Counted from the stretch's first letter, positions 44,300 to 53,046 are shown. The stretch is DNA of 64,000 nucleotides from Methylorubrum populi (GCA_020741775.1 DYYG01000007.1:1-64000); one strand, 5' to 3'. Numbers and translations: made by a program. The notes: generated from the letters alone by a model not told the origin.

Positions 44300-45643
44300 T
44301 CACCCCCGCAGGGACTGGGCGAGTTCGAGGAAGGCGTCGCGGCTCGGCGGCTGGCCGGGCTCCTGGCGCAGCGCCTCGTAGATTCGCGGGACCAGGGTCA
44401 CCGCCTGATCGAGATCGGGATCGCTGCCGGCGCGGTAACCGCCCATGAGGCGCAGGTCCCGCGTCTCCTCGAAGCGGGACATCATCGTCTTGAGCTTGCG
44501 CACCAACTCGCGCTGGTCGCCGGTCCAGACCTCGCCGGCCAGGCGCGAGATCGAGCCGAGCAGGTCGATGGCCGGGTAGCGGCCCTGCTCGGCGATCGCG
44601 CGGTCGAGCACCACGTGGCCGTCGAGGGTGCCGCGGATCGAGTCGGCCACCGGGTCGTTGTGGTCGTCACCATCGACGAGCACCGAGAAGATGCCGGTGA
44701 TCGCGCCCGTCCCCTCGGCCCCGGGGCCGGCTCGTTCCAGCAGGCGCGGCAGGTCGGAGAACACGCTCGGTGGATAGCCCCGCGCCACCGCCGGCTCCCC
44801 GGCGGCCAGCGCCACGTCGCGGGCGGCATGGGCGTAGCGCGTCACCGAATCGACGATGAGCAGCACCGACTCGCCGCGATCCCGGAAGGATTCGGCCACC
44901 GCCAGCGCCACCTTCGGCGCTTGGCGGCGCATCATCGGGCTCTCGTCGCCGGTCGAGACCACGATCACCGCGCGGTCGCGGACGGCGGCGATCGGGCCTT
45001 CGAGGAATTCGCGCACCTCGCGGCCGCGCTCGCCTACCAGCGCCACCACGACGCTGTCGAAGCCCTCGGCGCCGGCCAGCATGGCCAGCAGGGTGGATTT
45101 CCCGACCCCGGAGCCGGCAAAGATGCCGATGCGCTGGCCGGCGCAGAGCGGCGTGAACAGATCGATCGCCCGGACCCCCGTGAGCAGCGGCGTCTTCACC
45201 CGTGCCCGAGTCATCGCCGAGGGCGGATCGGCATCCAGGGCGACGCTGTCGCCGCCCTCGGGCAGGGGACCGAGCCCGTCGACGGGCCGGCCGAGGGCAT
45301 CGATCACCCGGCCCTTCCAGCGCATGTCCGGCCGCAGCTGCGCCGGGCCGATGCGGTGGGCGAGACTGCCGATGCCGGATTCGATCCGGCTCTCGAACGG
45401 CTTCACCGTCGCCCCCGCCGCATCGATGCGCACCACCTCGCCGACCTGCACGCGGCCGTCGCCGGTGAAGCCGATGCGGTCGCCGAGGCGCACGAAGGAG
45501 GAGATGCCGGTAACGCGCGCCGCCGTCGCGGTGACCTCGCGGACGGCGCCGGAGACCCGCACCAGCGGCAGATCGCGGCGTCCGGCCTCCATCGCCCGGT
45601 CCAGGCGCTCGATGGCGTTGCGCGTGATGGCGGTGTCCGTCAT
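44300..45643 (-). CDS. fliI: Flagellum-specific export ATPase FliI
   Basis: FliI is the F1-like ATPase that prepares substrates for flagellar export. The 447-residue product has Walker A GSGVGKST (177-184), the Walker B region ESVLLIVDSVTRYAHAARDV and the GYPPSVFSDLPRLLERAG signature. It follows flgF by seven bases. Confidence 0.97.
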   Translation of the reverse strand: MTDTAITRNAIERLDRAMEAGRRDLPLVRVSGAVREVTATAARVTGISSFVRLGDRIGFTGDGRVQVGEVVRIDAAGATVKPFESRIESGIGSLAHRIGPAQLRPDMRWKGRVIDALGRPVDGLGPLPEGGDSVALDADPPSAMTRARVKTPLLTGVRAIDLFTPLCAGQRIGIFAGSGVGKSTLLAMLAGAEGFDSVVVALVGERGREVREFLEGPIAAVRDRAVIVVSTGDESPMMRRQAPKVALAVAESFRDRGESVLLIVDSVTRYAHAARDVALAAGEPAVARGYPPSVFSDLPRLLERAGPGAEGTGAITGIFSVLVDGDDHNDPVADSIRGTLDGHVVLDRAIAEQGRYPAIDLLGSISRLAGEVWTGDQRELVRKLKTMMSRFEETRDLRLMGGYRAGSDPDLDQAVTLVPRIYEALRQEPGQPPSRDAFLELAQSLRG

Positions 45644-45650
45644 GGCGCGG

Positions 45651-46376
45651 CTAGCCCTGCGGACCCAGGGTCTTCACGGCACCGGTCAGGGTGTTCTCGG
45701 CTTCCGAAGTCATGGTCGCCGCGCTCTCGAAGGCGCGCTGGATGGCGATGAGCTTCGTCATCTCCATGATCGGGTTGACGTTGGCACCCTCGACATAGCC
45801 CTGCACGACGCCGATCCGGGTGAAGTCCTGCACCACTTGGCCGGGGAGGCTCGAGGCCACAGCGTTCTCGCCGGAGCGGGTCAGCTTGGCCTTCGGGTCG
45901 AGGGTGAACACGCCAAGGGCGCCGACTTGGTTGATCCCCTGGTGGATGCTGCCGTCCCGGCCGATCACCGGCGGGCCGGCCTGGGGATCGAGTAGCAGGG
46001 GGCCGCCACCGGGATCGACCACCGGCAGCCCGCCCACCGTGCGCAACTGGCCGTTGGCATCCATCGTCAGGCGCCCGTCGCGGGTATAGAGCGTTCCCTT
46101 CGGCCCTTTGACACCGAACCACGCATTGCCCTGCACGGCGACGTCGAGGGGGGAATCGCTTTTCGTCAGAGGGCCGGCCGCCTGCGACAGGACGCTCTTG
46201 CCGGAATCGACGAAGGCGACGTCGCCGCGGCTCGACTTCGCGAGCAGCTCCGAGAACGACACGCCCTCGGCGCGAAAGCCGGCGGTCGCCATGTTGGCGA
46301 CGTTGTTGGCGGTGGTGGTCAGGCGCTTTTCGAGGGCGATCTGGCTCGAGAGGGCGACGTAGAGACTGTTCTGCAT
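45651..46376 (-). CDS. flgF: Flagellar proximal-rod protein FlgF
   Basis: The 241-residue rod protein begins MQNSLYVALSSQIALEKRL and has TTTANNVANMATAGFRAEGV, the rod/hook N-terminal motif. The C-terminal helix contains NPIMEMTKLIAIQRAFESAA. FlgF completes the proximal rod with FlgB and FlgC, which are not in this window. The start at 46374-46376 is fixed by the motif; the longer open frame is not FlgF-like. Confidence 0.93.
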   Translation of the reverse strand: MQNSLYVALSSQIALEKRLTTTANNVANMATAGFRAEGVSFSELLAKSSRGDVAFVDSGKSVLSQAAGPLTKSDSPLDVAVQGNAWFGVKGPKGTLYTRDGRLTMDANGQLRTVGGLPVVDPGGGPLLLDPQAGPPVIGRDGSIHQGINQVGALGVFTLDPKAKLTRSGENAVASSLPGQVVQDFTRIGVVQGYVEGANVNPIMEMTKLIAIQRAFESAATMTSEAENTLTGAVKTLGPQG

Positions 46377-46380
46377 CGCG

Positions 46381-47637
46381 CTATCTCCTCGCCCGCGTCG
46401 TCTGCAGGTTCGAGAGGGTCTCGGCATCGATGCTGGTGGAGTTGGCGAACAGCGCCAGCACCGGCGCGCTCGCGGTGTTGTTCTGGGAATCCCAGATCGC
46501 CGCGAAGCGCCGCACGAAGGCATCGACCTTGGCGGGATCCTGGAAGCTGGCGAAGTCGATCTTCCGTGCGATCAACGCCGCGCGGTTGGACAGAGCCTCG
46601 CTCGTCGTCGCACTGCTCGTGGTCGGCAGGCCGATCACGGTGTTGACGACTTGGCTCAGGGCGCTGTCGCCGAGGATGTCGTAGGCGCTGATCAAGGTCG
46701 GCGCCTTGCGGGCGAAGTAGAGCGCGAGGCGCACGCCCGTATCCTCGTCGCCGGCATCGCTCTCCAGCGTCTGCCGCAGATAGGCTTCCGTCACCGTCTG
46801 CGCCATCGAGTCGGGGCCCAGGGCCGTGCCGAAGCCGACATCGAGGGCGGTCTTGTCGGAGGACGAGAGCGGCGCGTTGCGGATCGTCAGGGTGCGCATC
46901 GCCCCGCCGGCCTGCACGACCGTGTCGGCATTCATGCCGTCGCCGCCAAGGACGCCATCGGCACCGAAATCGGTCACGGCGGTCGTCTCAAAATACAGGC
47001 TGCCTTGGACGCCGAGCGACACCTGGACCTTATCCGCGAGGGATGAGGCCTGGATCTGGGCCCGCACCGCGTCGGTGATCTCCTCGGGCGTGACGGCGGC
47101 GAGGTTCTCGACCTGTTTGGACAGGGTGCTGGCGTTGAGCCGGATCGTTACCGATTGCGTCGTCGTCGCGTTGAGCCGCGATTCCAGCACGAAGCTCGCC
47201 TCGGCGCCGCCGCTGAAATTGGAGAAGGCGCTCAAGGCCCCGGGCGCGCTCAGCGCGGCGGCGCGGGGGCGCGCCTCGATGTTGGCCGCGTCGATGCCGG
47301 CGGCGGACAGGCTCTGCCCGAAGCTGAAGGCCCTGGCGAAGGCGGTGTAGCGGTCGTCGGCCAGCCGGTTGGCGAAGCTCGCGGAACTCGCGGCGCCTTC
47401 CTCCAGCACCTTGCGCATGAACGCCTTGGCGTAGGTCATCTCCTCCAGGCCGTAGGCCTTCATGGCATAGGCGTAGAGGCGCTGGTCGCCGAGCAGGTCG
47501 TCGACCGATTTCACTTTGCCGATATTGGCTTCGTAATAAGCCGTTTCGCGGGCAACCACCGGTTCCGCCGCCTTCCTCTTCAGGGAGGCGGTCAGATCCT
47601 TGGCGATCAGCCGATAGCTGGTGAGCGTGTCGGTCAC
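46381..47637 (-). CDS. DUF1217 flagellar-cluster protein
   Basis: The 418-residue protein matches DUF1217 (TLTSYRLIAKDL at the start and DLLGDQRLYAYAMKAYGLEE at about 47-66). Two or more copies of a DUF1217 unit seem likely, since the middle and C-terminal parts again have YFARKAPTLISAYDILGDSA. The family is restricted mainly to Rhizobiales and occurs in flagellar clusters; its function is unproven. It precedes flgF by four bases. Confidence 0.85.
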   Translation of the reverse strand: MTDTLTSYRLIAKDLTASLKRKAAEPVVARETAYYEANIGKVKSVDDLLGDQRLYAYAMKAYGLEEMTYAKAFMRKVLEEGAASSASFANRLADDRYTAFARAFSFGQSLSAAGIDAANIEARPRAAALSAPGALSAFSNFSGGAEASFVLESRLNATTTQSVTIRLNASTLSKQVENLAAVTPEEITDAVRAQIQASSLADKVQVSLGVQGSLYFETTAVTDFGADGVLGGDGMNADTVVQAGGAMRTLTIRNAPLSSSDKTALDVGFGTALGPDSMAQTVTEAYLRQTLESDAGDEDTGVRLALYFARKAPTLISAYDILGDSALSQVVNTVIGLPTTSSATTSEALSNRAALIARKIDFASFQDPAKVDAFVRRFAAIWDSQNNTASAPVLALFANSTSIDAETLSNLQTTRARR

Positions 47638-47767
47638 GGGCGGTCGCCTGAGAAAGGACGCGGGCGGAGGGCCGCGGACGCCGGGGCGGCGGCAGGCTCC
47701 ATCCCCATGTCTAGGGGGCGACGCTTGCTCCAGGCTTGCCCGCGCTCGCGCCGCCGAGGGAGAGGAG

Positions 47768-48331
47768 TCACGGGAGGGCGGGCCCGATGATCGTCTCGGT
47801 CGTGATCACGACCCAGCCCGCGCCCGTCTTGCGGATCGACAGAACCCGGCCCGCCCCCGGCAGCATGCTGCCGAGGGAGGCGGTGAGCCGGCCCCCCGGG
47901 CTGTCCACGGTCGCGATGCCGTCGCTGACCCCGCGCAGGACGAAGCCTCCCGCCGGCGGCGCCAGCCGCTCCGGACCGTTGGCGGCGGGGGCCGCCGCGA
48001 CGGGCCGCTCAGGCAGGGAGCCCGTGGTGACGGGGTCGAAATCCGGATCGGCGAGACGTCCCTGCGCCACCGTCTTCTTCCAGGCGAAGGGGGCGGTGCC
48101 GGCGGGCAGCACCGCCTGCACGTCGTAGCCATGCGTGCCGGTCGCGATGGCGTAGCCGGCGAAGCCCGCCGTGGTCAGGGCGAACAGGACGAGGCCGGTG
48201 AGGGTCGCGCGCTCGATCATCGCCTCGCGCGCGCGCCGGGCTGCGATCCATCCCGTCAGCGGCCTCTCGGGCAGCCGCAACGATGTCTGGGCGTGGGCCG
48301 AGGTCGGCCGCCAAGCGGAAGGGCGCGTCAT
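47768..48331 (-). CDS. Membrane protein at the head of the flagellar operon
   Basis: The protein has up to 187 residues and one clear membrane helix (about 44-64 from the first ATG), then a periplasmic domain with ADPDFDPVTTGSLPERP and a Gly/Val-rich C-terminal part (RLTASLGSMLPGAGRVLSIRK, shown in part). I do not recognise a named family, though such proteins occur in rhizobial flagellar clusters. An internal ATG (MIERATLTG, start 48220) is a good alternative. A CtrA-like motif lies upstream at 48430-48445. Confidence 0.7.
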   Translation of the reverse strand: MTRPSAWRPTSAHAQTSLRLPERPLTGWIAARRAREAMIERATLTGLVLFALTTAGFAGYAIATGTHGYDVQAVLPAGTAPFAWKKTVAQGRLADPDFDPVTTGSLPERPVAAAPAANGPERLAPPAGGFVLRGVSDGIATVDSPGGRLTASLGSMLPGAGRVLSIRKTGAGWVVITTETIIGPALP

Positions 48332-48429
48332 GCAAGTCTTGGGCTCGGGTTCCGACCGGGGGCGCCGACACGATGCGGGCGCTCGGCGGGGCGGGACCGT
48401 TCCGGTTCACGAACCGTGAACGGTTATGC

Positions 48430-48445
48430 TTGACGTCGGGTTAAC
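48430..48445 (+). promoter_or_regulatory. CtrA-like motif upstream of the flagellar operon
   Basis: TTGA (48430-48433), seven bases, then TTAAC (48441-48445) matches TTAA-N7-TTAAC with one mismatch. It lies about 100 bases upstream of the first minus-strand flagellar-operon gene (start 48331) and about 90 bases before the PilZ gene on the plus strand. Either could be the target. Confidence 0.45.
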
Positions 48446-48537
48446 GATGCCGCGCGAGAGCCCCCGCGCCCGCATCGACAGAAGCCCGAACGGCTCTTAC
48501 TTCTCATGGCAGGGTCGAGGGATGCCGGGGCGCGAGC

Positions 48538-48834
48538 ATGGCCAAATCGGGGGAGATCGTTTCGGGCGTGCCGACCAAGCGGGAGGCGAAGCGTCATCGC
48601 ATGCTGCAGCAGGGGCGGATCGTCCTCGGCCCGGAGCGGTTGCTGGCCTGCACCGTGCGCGACCTGTCCCGCCAGGGTGCCCAGATCCGGGTCGCGCCCG
48701 ATCAGGTTCTGCCCGAGACCTTTTCCCTTGTGATCGCCGGGCACGACCTGCGCACCATGACGGCCCGGCTCTGCTGGCGCAGGGAGGACCTCGCCGGCGT
48801 CGCCTTCGAGGACGAGGCCGGGCCGTTTCGGTAG
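48538..48834 (+). CDS. PilZ-domain protein
   Basis: The 98-residue protein is a single PilZ domain. The c-di-GMP-binding motifs are present as KREAKRHRM (RxxxR-like, about residues 14-22) and DLSRQGAQI (D/N-x-S-x-x-G, about 42-50). The position beside flagellar genes suggests it links c-di-GMP to motility, as YcgR-type proteins do, but it has no YcgR N-terminal domain. The plus-strand gene is followed by the flagellin leader region. Confidence 0.87.
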   Translation: MAKSGEIVSGVPTKREAKRHRMLQQGRIVLGPERLLACTVRDLSRQGAQIRVAPDQVLPETFSLVIAGHDLRTMTARLCWRREDLAGVAFEDEAGPFR

Positions 48835-48974
48835 CCGGGTCTCTGCGGAGGTCGAAAGTCTCTGCGGAGGTCGAAACCGGCTCCGGCTTCCCGCCGAAAC
48901 CCTGTGCCGCCTTTCCACAGCCCTGCGGCGGGACATGCGGAAGATGCCGACGGGATGCGGCGGAGGCCGTCCCC

Positions 48975-48990
48975 TTAATCGCTTCGTAAC
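48975..48990 (+). promoter_or_regulatory. CtrA-like motif upstream of flagellin
   Basis: TTAA (48975-48978), seven bases, then GTAAC (48986-48990) matches TTAA-N7-TTAAC with one mismatch. It lies 265 bases before the flagellin start codon. Confidence 0.4.
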
Positions 48991-49136
48991 GCGATACCCC
49001 GATAGTCAGCCCATCGAGAGGCGCCGCCGTAACCATAGCGGGGTCGCTTCCGAAATAGGCCAGCGGGTGGGGCCCTCAGGGATCCCAGAGACATGATGTC
49101 GATCCGCTGATCCGGTGCGAGTCCGGAGGTGTGATG

Positions 49137-49184
49137 CGCGGTTTCGCGAGCCCTCACGGGCTCACCGCGGCTCGTTGACGAGCC
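49137..49184 (+). promoter_or_regulatory. Structured leader of the flagellin mRNA
   Basis: Three hairpins with four-base loops run in series: CGCG-GTTT-CGCG (49137-49148), GAGCCC-TCAC-GGGCTC (49148-49163) and GGCTCG-TTGA-CGAGCC (49169-49184). They sit 71-118 bases before the flagellin start. FlbT, encoded in this window, is known in Caulobacter to act on flagellin leader RNA, so this is a candidate target. Whether the mRNA starts upstream of it is not known. Confidence 0.5.
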
Positions 49185-49254
49185 GTGTGGCCGCACCGGT
49201 TTGAGCCCGGTTCAGAACCACCCTCCCGTCCTTACTTTTCCGGAAGACAGATCT

Positions 49255-50595
49255 GTGACCAGCCTGCTCACCAACACCGCCGCCATGACGGCGCTGACCA
49301 CGCTCAAGAACATCAACCAGCAGCTCGACGCGACCAGCAACCGCGTCTCGACCGGTCAGCGCGTGTCCAGCGCCTCAGACAACGCTGCCTACTGGTCGAT
49401 CGCCACCGCCGTCCGCACCGACAACGCCTCGCTCTCGGCGGTCAAGGACTCCCTCGGCCTCGGCGCTTCGGCCGTCGATACCGCCTATAACGGCGTGAAC
49501 AGCATCCTGGGTAACCTGCAGAACATGCGGGCGAAGCTGCAGACCGCTCTTCAGCCGGGCGTGGACCGTTCGAAGGTTCAGACCGAGATCGAGGCGATCC
49601 AGAACCAGATGAAGGCCACCGCCGATTCATCGGTGTCCAGCGGCCAGAACTGGCTCTCGGTCGATTCCGCCAATGCCACCTCCTACAGCGCTACGCGGTC
49701 CGTGGTCGCCGGCTTCTCGCGTGACACCACCGGCAGCATCAGCTTCTCGACGGTCGATGTCTCGGTCGCCAACATCCGGCTGTACGACGCGAACAAGAGC
49801 GGCACGCCCGCCACGACGGCGAAGCTCTCGGCCACCTCGGCCATCAGCGGCACGCTCGACTTCAAAACCGTCGCTACGGCGCAAGCCACTTTCGCTGTGA
49901 CCGTCAATGGCGGAACCACCGATACGATCACGCTGGATAAGACGACGCTTGCCGCGAGCGTGAAGGATCTGTCCGCGGTGACGGGCTCCGAGCTCGTTCT
50001 CGCGATCAACAACAGCATCTCGGCTTCGGCCAACTCGGCCGGCAAGGTGAATGCCAGCCTCGACGGCAGCGGCCGTATCGTCTTCGAGACGATCGGCGGC
50101 GCTTCGACGGGCACCGGTGCGAGCGTCAAGGTCGAGATGACCGGCGGAACCGGCGCCGTGAACATCGGCTTCGGCACCACCGCCTCGGCTCCTGTCACCG
50201 CGAGCGGTACCGCCGCGTCGGCGACGACGGGCGGCGGCATTCTCGACACGGGCGCCAACTCGGCCGCCAGCCTGAAGATCTACGATGTCTCCACCAAGAC
50301 CGCTGTGACGGACAACGTTCTGAAGGGCTTCATCAGCACCATCGAGGCGGCGATCGCGAAGGTGACCGACGCCGGTACGAAGCTCGGCGCCAGCAAGACC
50401 CAGATCGACGGTCAGAAGAGCTTCGTCGACACCCTGATGAAGGCCAACGAGCGCACGATCGGCACCCTGGTCGATGCCGACATCGAGGAGGAGTCCACCA
50501 AGCTGAAGGCGCTGCAGACGCAGCAGCAGCTGGCCGTGCAGACCCTGTCGATCGCCAACACGTCGAGCCAGAACGTCCTGTCGCTCTTCCGCTAA
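49255..50595 (+). CDS. fliC: Flagellin
   Basis: The 446-residue filament protein begins (GTG start) with MTSLLTNTAAMTALTTLKNI and the D0/D1 helix RVSTGQRVSSASDNAAYWSI. The C-terminal helices include LQTQQQLAVQTLSIANTSSQ and end VLSLFR. The central part (about 150-350) is variable, Thr/Ser/Gly/Ala-rich and beta-prone. GTG 49255 has GGAAG eight bases upstream and matches the family N-terminus; a TTG at 49201 would add 18 non-family residues. A strong terminator follows. Confidence 0.96.
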   Translation: MTSLLTNTAAMTALTTLKNINQQLDATSNRVSTGQRVSSASDNAAYWSIATAVRTDNASLSAVKDSLGLGASAVDTAYNGVNSILGNLQNMRAKLQTALQPGVDRSKVQTEIEAIQNQMKATADSSVSSGQNWLSVDSANATSYSATRSVVAGFSRDTTGSISFSTVDVSVANIRLYDANKSGTPATTAKLSATSAISGTLDFKTVATAQATFAVTVNGGTTDTITLDKTTLAASVKDLSAVTGSELVLAINNSISASANSAGKVNASLDGSGRIVFETIGGASTGTGASVKVEMTGGTGAVNIGFGTTASAPVTASGTAASATTGGGILDTGANSAASLKIYDVSTKTAVTDNVLKGFISTIEAAIAKVTDAGTKLGASKTQIDGQKSFVDTLMKANERTIGTLVDADIEEESTKLKALQTQQQLAVQTLSIANTSSQNVLSLFR

Positions 50596-50646
50596 GCGAC
50601 GAGATCCCGGCCGCCCCCGCGGCTGGGAGTTCCTTACAACGAGAAA

Positions 50647-50679
50647 GGGCCGCGCTCGGATCGAGCGCGGCCCTTTTTT
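50647..50679 (+). terminator. Rho-independent terminator of the flagellin gene
   Basis: A perfect 12-bp stem, GGGCCGCGCTCG (50647-50658) and CGAGCGCGGCCC (50662-50673), closes a GAT loop and is followed by six T residues (50674-50679). It lies 52 bases after the flagellin stop. The AAA before the stem makes it partly bidirectional, serving the convergent regulator gene as well. Confidence 0.93.
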
Positions 50680-50704
50680 CATTCAGCGATCCGAGATGGG
50701 CGCG

Positions 50705-51385
50705 TCAGCCGACGAACTTGTACCCGGCCATCCGCTTGGCCTCGATCGGATCGTAGCCGAGGCGCATCCGCAGCTTCTTGCGCAGCTTGCTGATGTGACC
50801 TTCCACGACGCTCTCCTCTACGTCGATGCCGAGATTGCCGTAGACGGCCGTGAAGATCTGACCCTTCGTCACCTGCCGGCCGCGGTTCTTGGCGAGGTAT
50901 TCGAGAATGTCCCGTTCGCGCCGCGGCAGGATCAGGCACTCGCCGTCGATCTCCGGGTCGCGCCCGTCGGTATAGACCTGGAGGCGGCCATCCCGGTCGG
51001 GGGCGGGGGCCGGCTCGGCGCCCCGGCCCGTCCGGCGCCGGATCGCCGTCGCCCGGGCGATGATCTCGCGGACATGGACGGGTTTGCGCACGACGTCGTC
51101 GATGCCCGCCGTGAACAGGGCCAGGGTCTGCTCCAGGGAGCGGGTTTCGTTGAGGGCGATGATCGGCGCCCGGCTGAGGGATCGGATCGCGACCGTGCAA
51201 GAGGCGCGGTCGGCGCAGTCGCCGATCAGGAAGCCGTCGATGGCCTCGACATCGTTCCGAGGGACGGCATCGAGCCAGCCTCTCATGGTCTCGGCGGCGA
51301 GACCCTGAGCCTGGACGCCCTCTGCACCGAAGCCGGCGACATAGTGGTCGGTCACGCTCTGCCGTTCGTCGACGACGATGTACAT
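50705..51385 (-). CDS. ftcR: FtcR/Rem-like flagellar response regulator
   Basis: The 226-residue protein has an N-terminal receiver-like domain (about 1-115) and an OmpR-type winged-helix DNA-binding domain (about 130-225, with LPRRERDILEYLAKNRGRQV and GHISKLRKKLRMRLGYDPIE). This matches the FtcR (Brucella) / Rem (Sinorhizobium) flagellar activators. The receiver keeps Asp6, Asp56 and Lys101, but the usual Thr/Ser after the beta-4 strand is Asn79, and the acidic pair has one Asp plus Glu, so phosphorylation may be dispensable. It is encoded convergent to flagellin. An exact CtrA-type motif lies upstream. Confidence 0.85.
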   Translation of the reverse strand: MYIVVDERQSVTDHYVAGFGAEGVQAQGLAAETMRGWLDAVPRNDVEAIDGFLIGDCADRASCTVAIRSLSRAPIIALNETRSLEQTLALFTAGIDDVVRKPVHVREIIARATAIRRRTGRGAEPAPAPDRDGRLQVYTDGRDPEIDGECLILPRRERDILEYLAKNRGRQVTKGQIFTAVYGNLGIDVEESVVEGHISKLRKKLRMRLGYDPIEAKRMAGYKFVG

Positions 51386-51768
51386 CTTGCGGCACCGAAG
51401 ATGCGCGAGGTCATTGCGGCAGGCGCAGCTGTCCGCCGCGCGCCACTATGGCTCGTTGGATTGTTGAGGAGTTGTCGAACCTTGCATCAAGTCGACGGAG
51501 GGATTGCCAGGACGGGTGTCGGAGGCTTTCCCGCATCGGTTCAGTGCAACATTTGACGGTTTTAGCTTTTTGGTCGGAAAGGTTAACAACTGGTTAATGG
51601 CCGGCGCCGGTGTTAGGAGATGGCCGCTGTGGCCGGCCTGCCCGTGGCTGATGAGCCACAGTGAGGCCCAACACCCACACCTCGTCCCACCCCTTTCCGG
51701 TGGTATGACCTTGACCCGTGCTGCGCCGCAGGATGGAACGCTGGTTCGGCACTGCCACGAGGATTTCC
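51386..51768. promoter_or_regulatory. Divergent region between the regulator and the aminotransferase
   Basis: This 383-base gap carries the CtrA-type motif at 51583-51597 and an AT-richer stretch (51550-51600). The aminotransferase end carries GAGGA six bases before ATG 51769. No small gene is apparent. Confidence 0.5.
51582..51597 (-). promoter_or_regulatory. Exact CtrA-type motif upstream of the FtcR-like gene
   Basis: On the minus strand the sequence is TTAACCAGTTGTTAACC: TTAA, seven bases, TTAAC, an exact match to the CtrA consensus TTAA-N7-TTAAC. It lies about 200 bases before the regulator start codon and in the gene's direction. CtrA is an essential alphaproteobacterial cell-cycle regulator that controls flagellar genes in many species. 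Confidence 0.6.
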
Positions 51769-53046
51769 ATGCCGTCGCTGACCACCCTGTCGCCCGAAGC
51801 TTTGGCGGAGCTGCGCTCCGGCCTGCGGCGTGAGTACGAGACGCTCAAAGCGCGGGGGCTGAAGCTGGACATGACCCGGGGCAAGCCCGCCTCGGACCAG
51901 CTCGATCTCGCCGCCGAGATGCTGGCATTGCCCGGCAACCGCGACACCACCGCCGAGGACGGCACCGACGCGCGCAACTATGGCAACCTGCAGGGCCTGG
52001 CCGAAACACGGGCCTTGTTCGCGCCGGTCCTCGGCGCTCCCCCCGAGCAGATCGTGGTCGCCAACAATTCGAGCCTCGCGCTGATGCACGACGTGCTCGT
52101 CTACGCGCTGCTGAAGGGCGTGCCCGGCGGGCAGGGACCGTGGTCGAAGCAGGAGCCGATCACGATCCTCTGCCCCGTGCCCGGCTACGACCGCCACTTC
52201 ACCCTGTGCGAGGGCTTCGGCATCCGCATGATCCCGATCCCCATGACGGGGGAGGGGCCGGACATGGCGGCGGTGGAGCGGGCGGTTGCCGATCCGGCCG
52301 TGAAGGGCATCTGGTGCGTGCCGCAATACTCGAACCCGAGCGGCGAGACTTATTCGGACGAGACCGTGCGCCGGCTCGCAAGCCTCAAGACCGCTGCGCC
52401 CGATTTCCGCATCCTGTGGGATAACGCCTACGCGGTGCATCACCTCACCGAGGCGCGGCCCTCCCTCGTCAACATTCTGGAGGCCTGCGCCGAGGCCGGA
52501 CATCCCGATCGGCCGATCATCTTCGCCTCAACCTCGAAGGTGACCCTGGCAGGCGCCGGCCTCGCTCTGCTGGCCTCCTCGCCCGCGAATGTGAAGTGGT
52601 ATCTCGCCCAGGCCGGGCGGCGCAGCATCGGGCCCGACAAGCTCAACCAGCTCCGCCACGTCCGCTTCCTGCGCGACGCGGCGGGCATCGCGGCGCATAT
52701 GGAGCGGCACCGGGCGCTGATCGCGCCGAAATTCGCGGCGGTGAACGAGGCCTTCTCCGCCCGGCTCGACGGCTGGGAGGTCGCCCGCTGGAGCAGCCCG
52801 CTGGGCGGCTACTTCATCACCCTCGATGTCACCGACGGCACCGCCACCGAAGTGGTGAGGCTCGCGGGCGAGGCGGGCATCGCGTTGACGCCGGCCGGCG
52901 CGACGCATCCCTACGGCAAGGATCCGCACGACCGCACCCTGCGCATCGCGCCGACCTTCCCGAGCCTCGACGCCGTGCGCAAGGCGGCGGAGGGCGTGGC
53001 GCTCTGCACGCTGCTGGCGGCGGTGGAGGCGCAGGCCGCGGCCTGA
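51769..53046 (+). CDS. Aspartate-type aminotransferase (PF12897-like)
   Basis: The 425-residue PLP enzyme belongs to the fold-type I branch often annotated as aspartate aminotransferase or MocR-like transferase. Visible features are RNYGNLQGLAETRALFAPVL (about 67-86, shown near-complete), WCVPQYSNPSGETYSDE, and IFASTSKVTLAGAGLALLAS with the PLP lysine in STSK. The donor and acceptor cannot be fixed from sequence. GAGGA lies six bases before ATG 51769; an ATG 17 codons upstream is rejected. A long inverted repeat follows the gene. Confidence 0.88.
   Translation: MPSLTTLSPEALAELRSGLRREYETLKARGLKLDMTRGKPASDQLDLAAEMLALPGNRDTTAEDGTDARNYGNLQGLAETRALFAPVLGAPPEQIVVANNSSLALMHDVLVYALLKGVPGGQGPWSKQEPITILCPVPGYDRHFTLCEGFGIRMIPIPMTGEGPDMAAVERAVADPAVKGIWCVPQYSNPSGETYSDETVRRLASLKTAAPDFRILWDNAYAVHHLTEARPSLVNILEACAEAGHPDRPIIFASTSKVTLAGAGLALLASSPANVKWYLAQAGRRSIGPDKLNQLRHVRFLRDAAGIAAHMERHRALIAPKFAAVNEAFSARLDGWEVARWSSPLGGYFITLDVTDGTATEVVRLAGEAGIALTPAGATHPYGKDPHDRTLRIAPTFPSLDAVRKAAEGVALCTLLAAVEAQAAA

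Larger units (their letters stand above)
48835..49254. promoter_or_regulatory. Flagellin upstream region
   Basis: The 420-base gap between the PilZ gene and flagellin carries a CtrA-like motif (48975-48990), three consecutive small hairpins (49137-49184) and a GGAAG ribosome binding site (49242-49246) eight bases before GTG 49255. A near-duplicate 17-base segment GGAGGTCGAAAGTCTCTG / GGAGGTCGAAACCGGCTC occurs near 48846-48880. Confidence 0.55.

Noticed and set aside
45651..46523. FlgF starting at the first ATG of its open frame
   Set aside because: The 49 extra residues are Arg/Pro-rich and lie in the end of the DUF1217 gene. The motif-defined start at 46374-46376 is correct.
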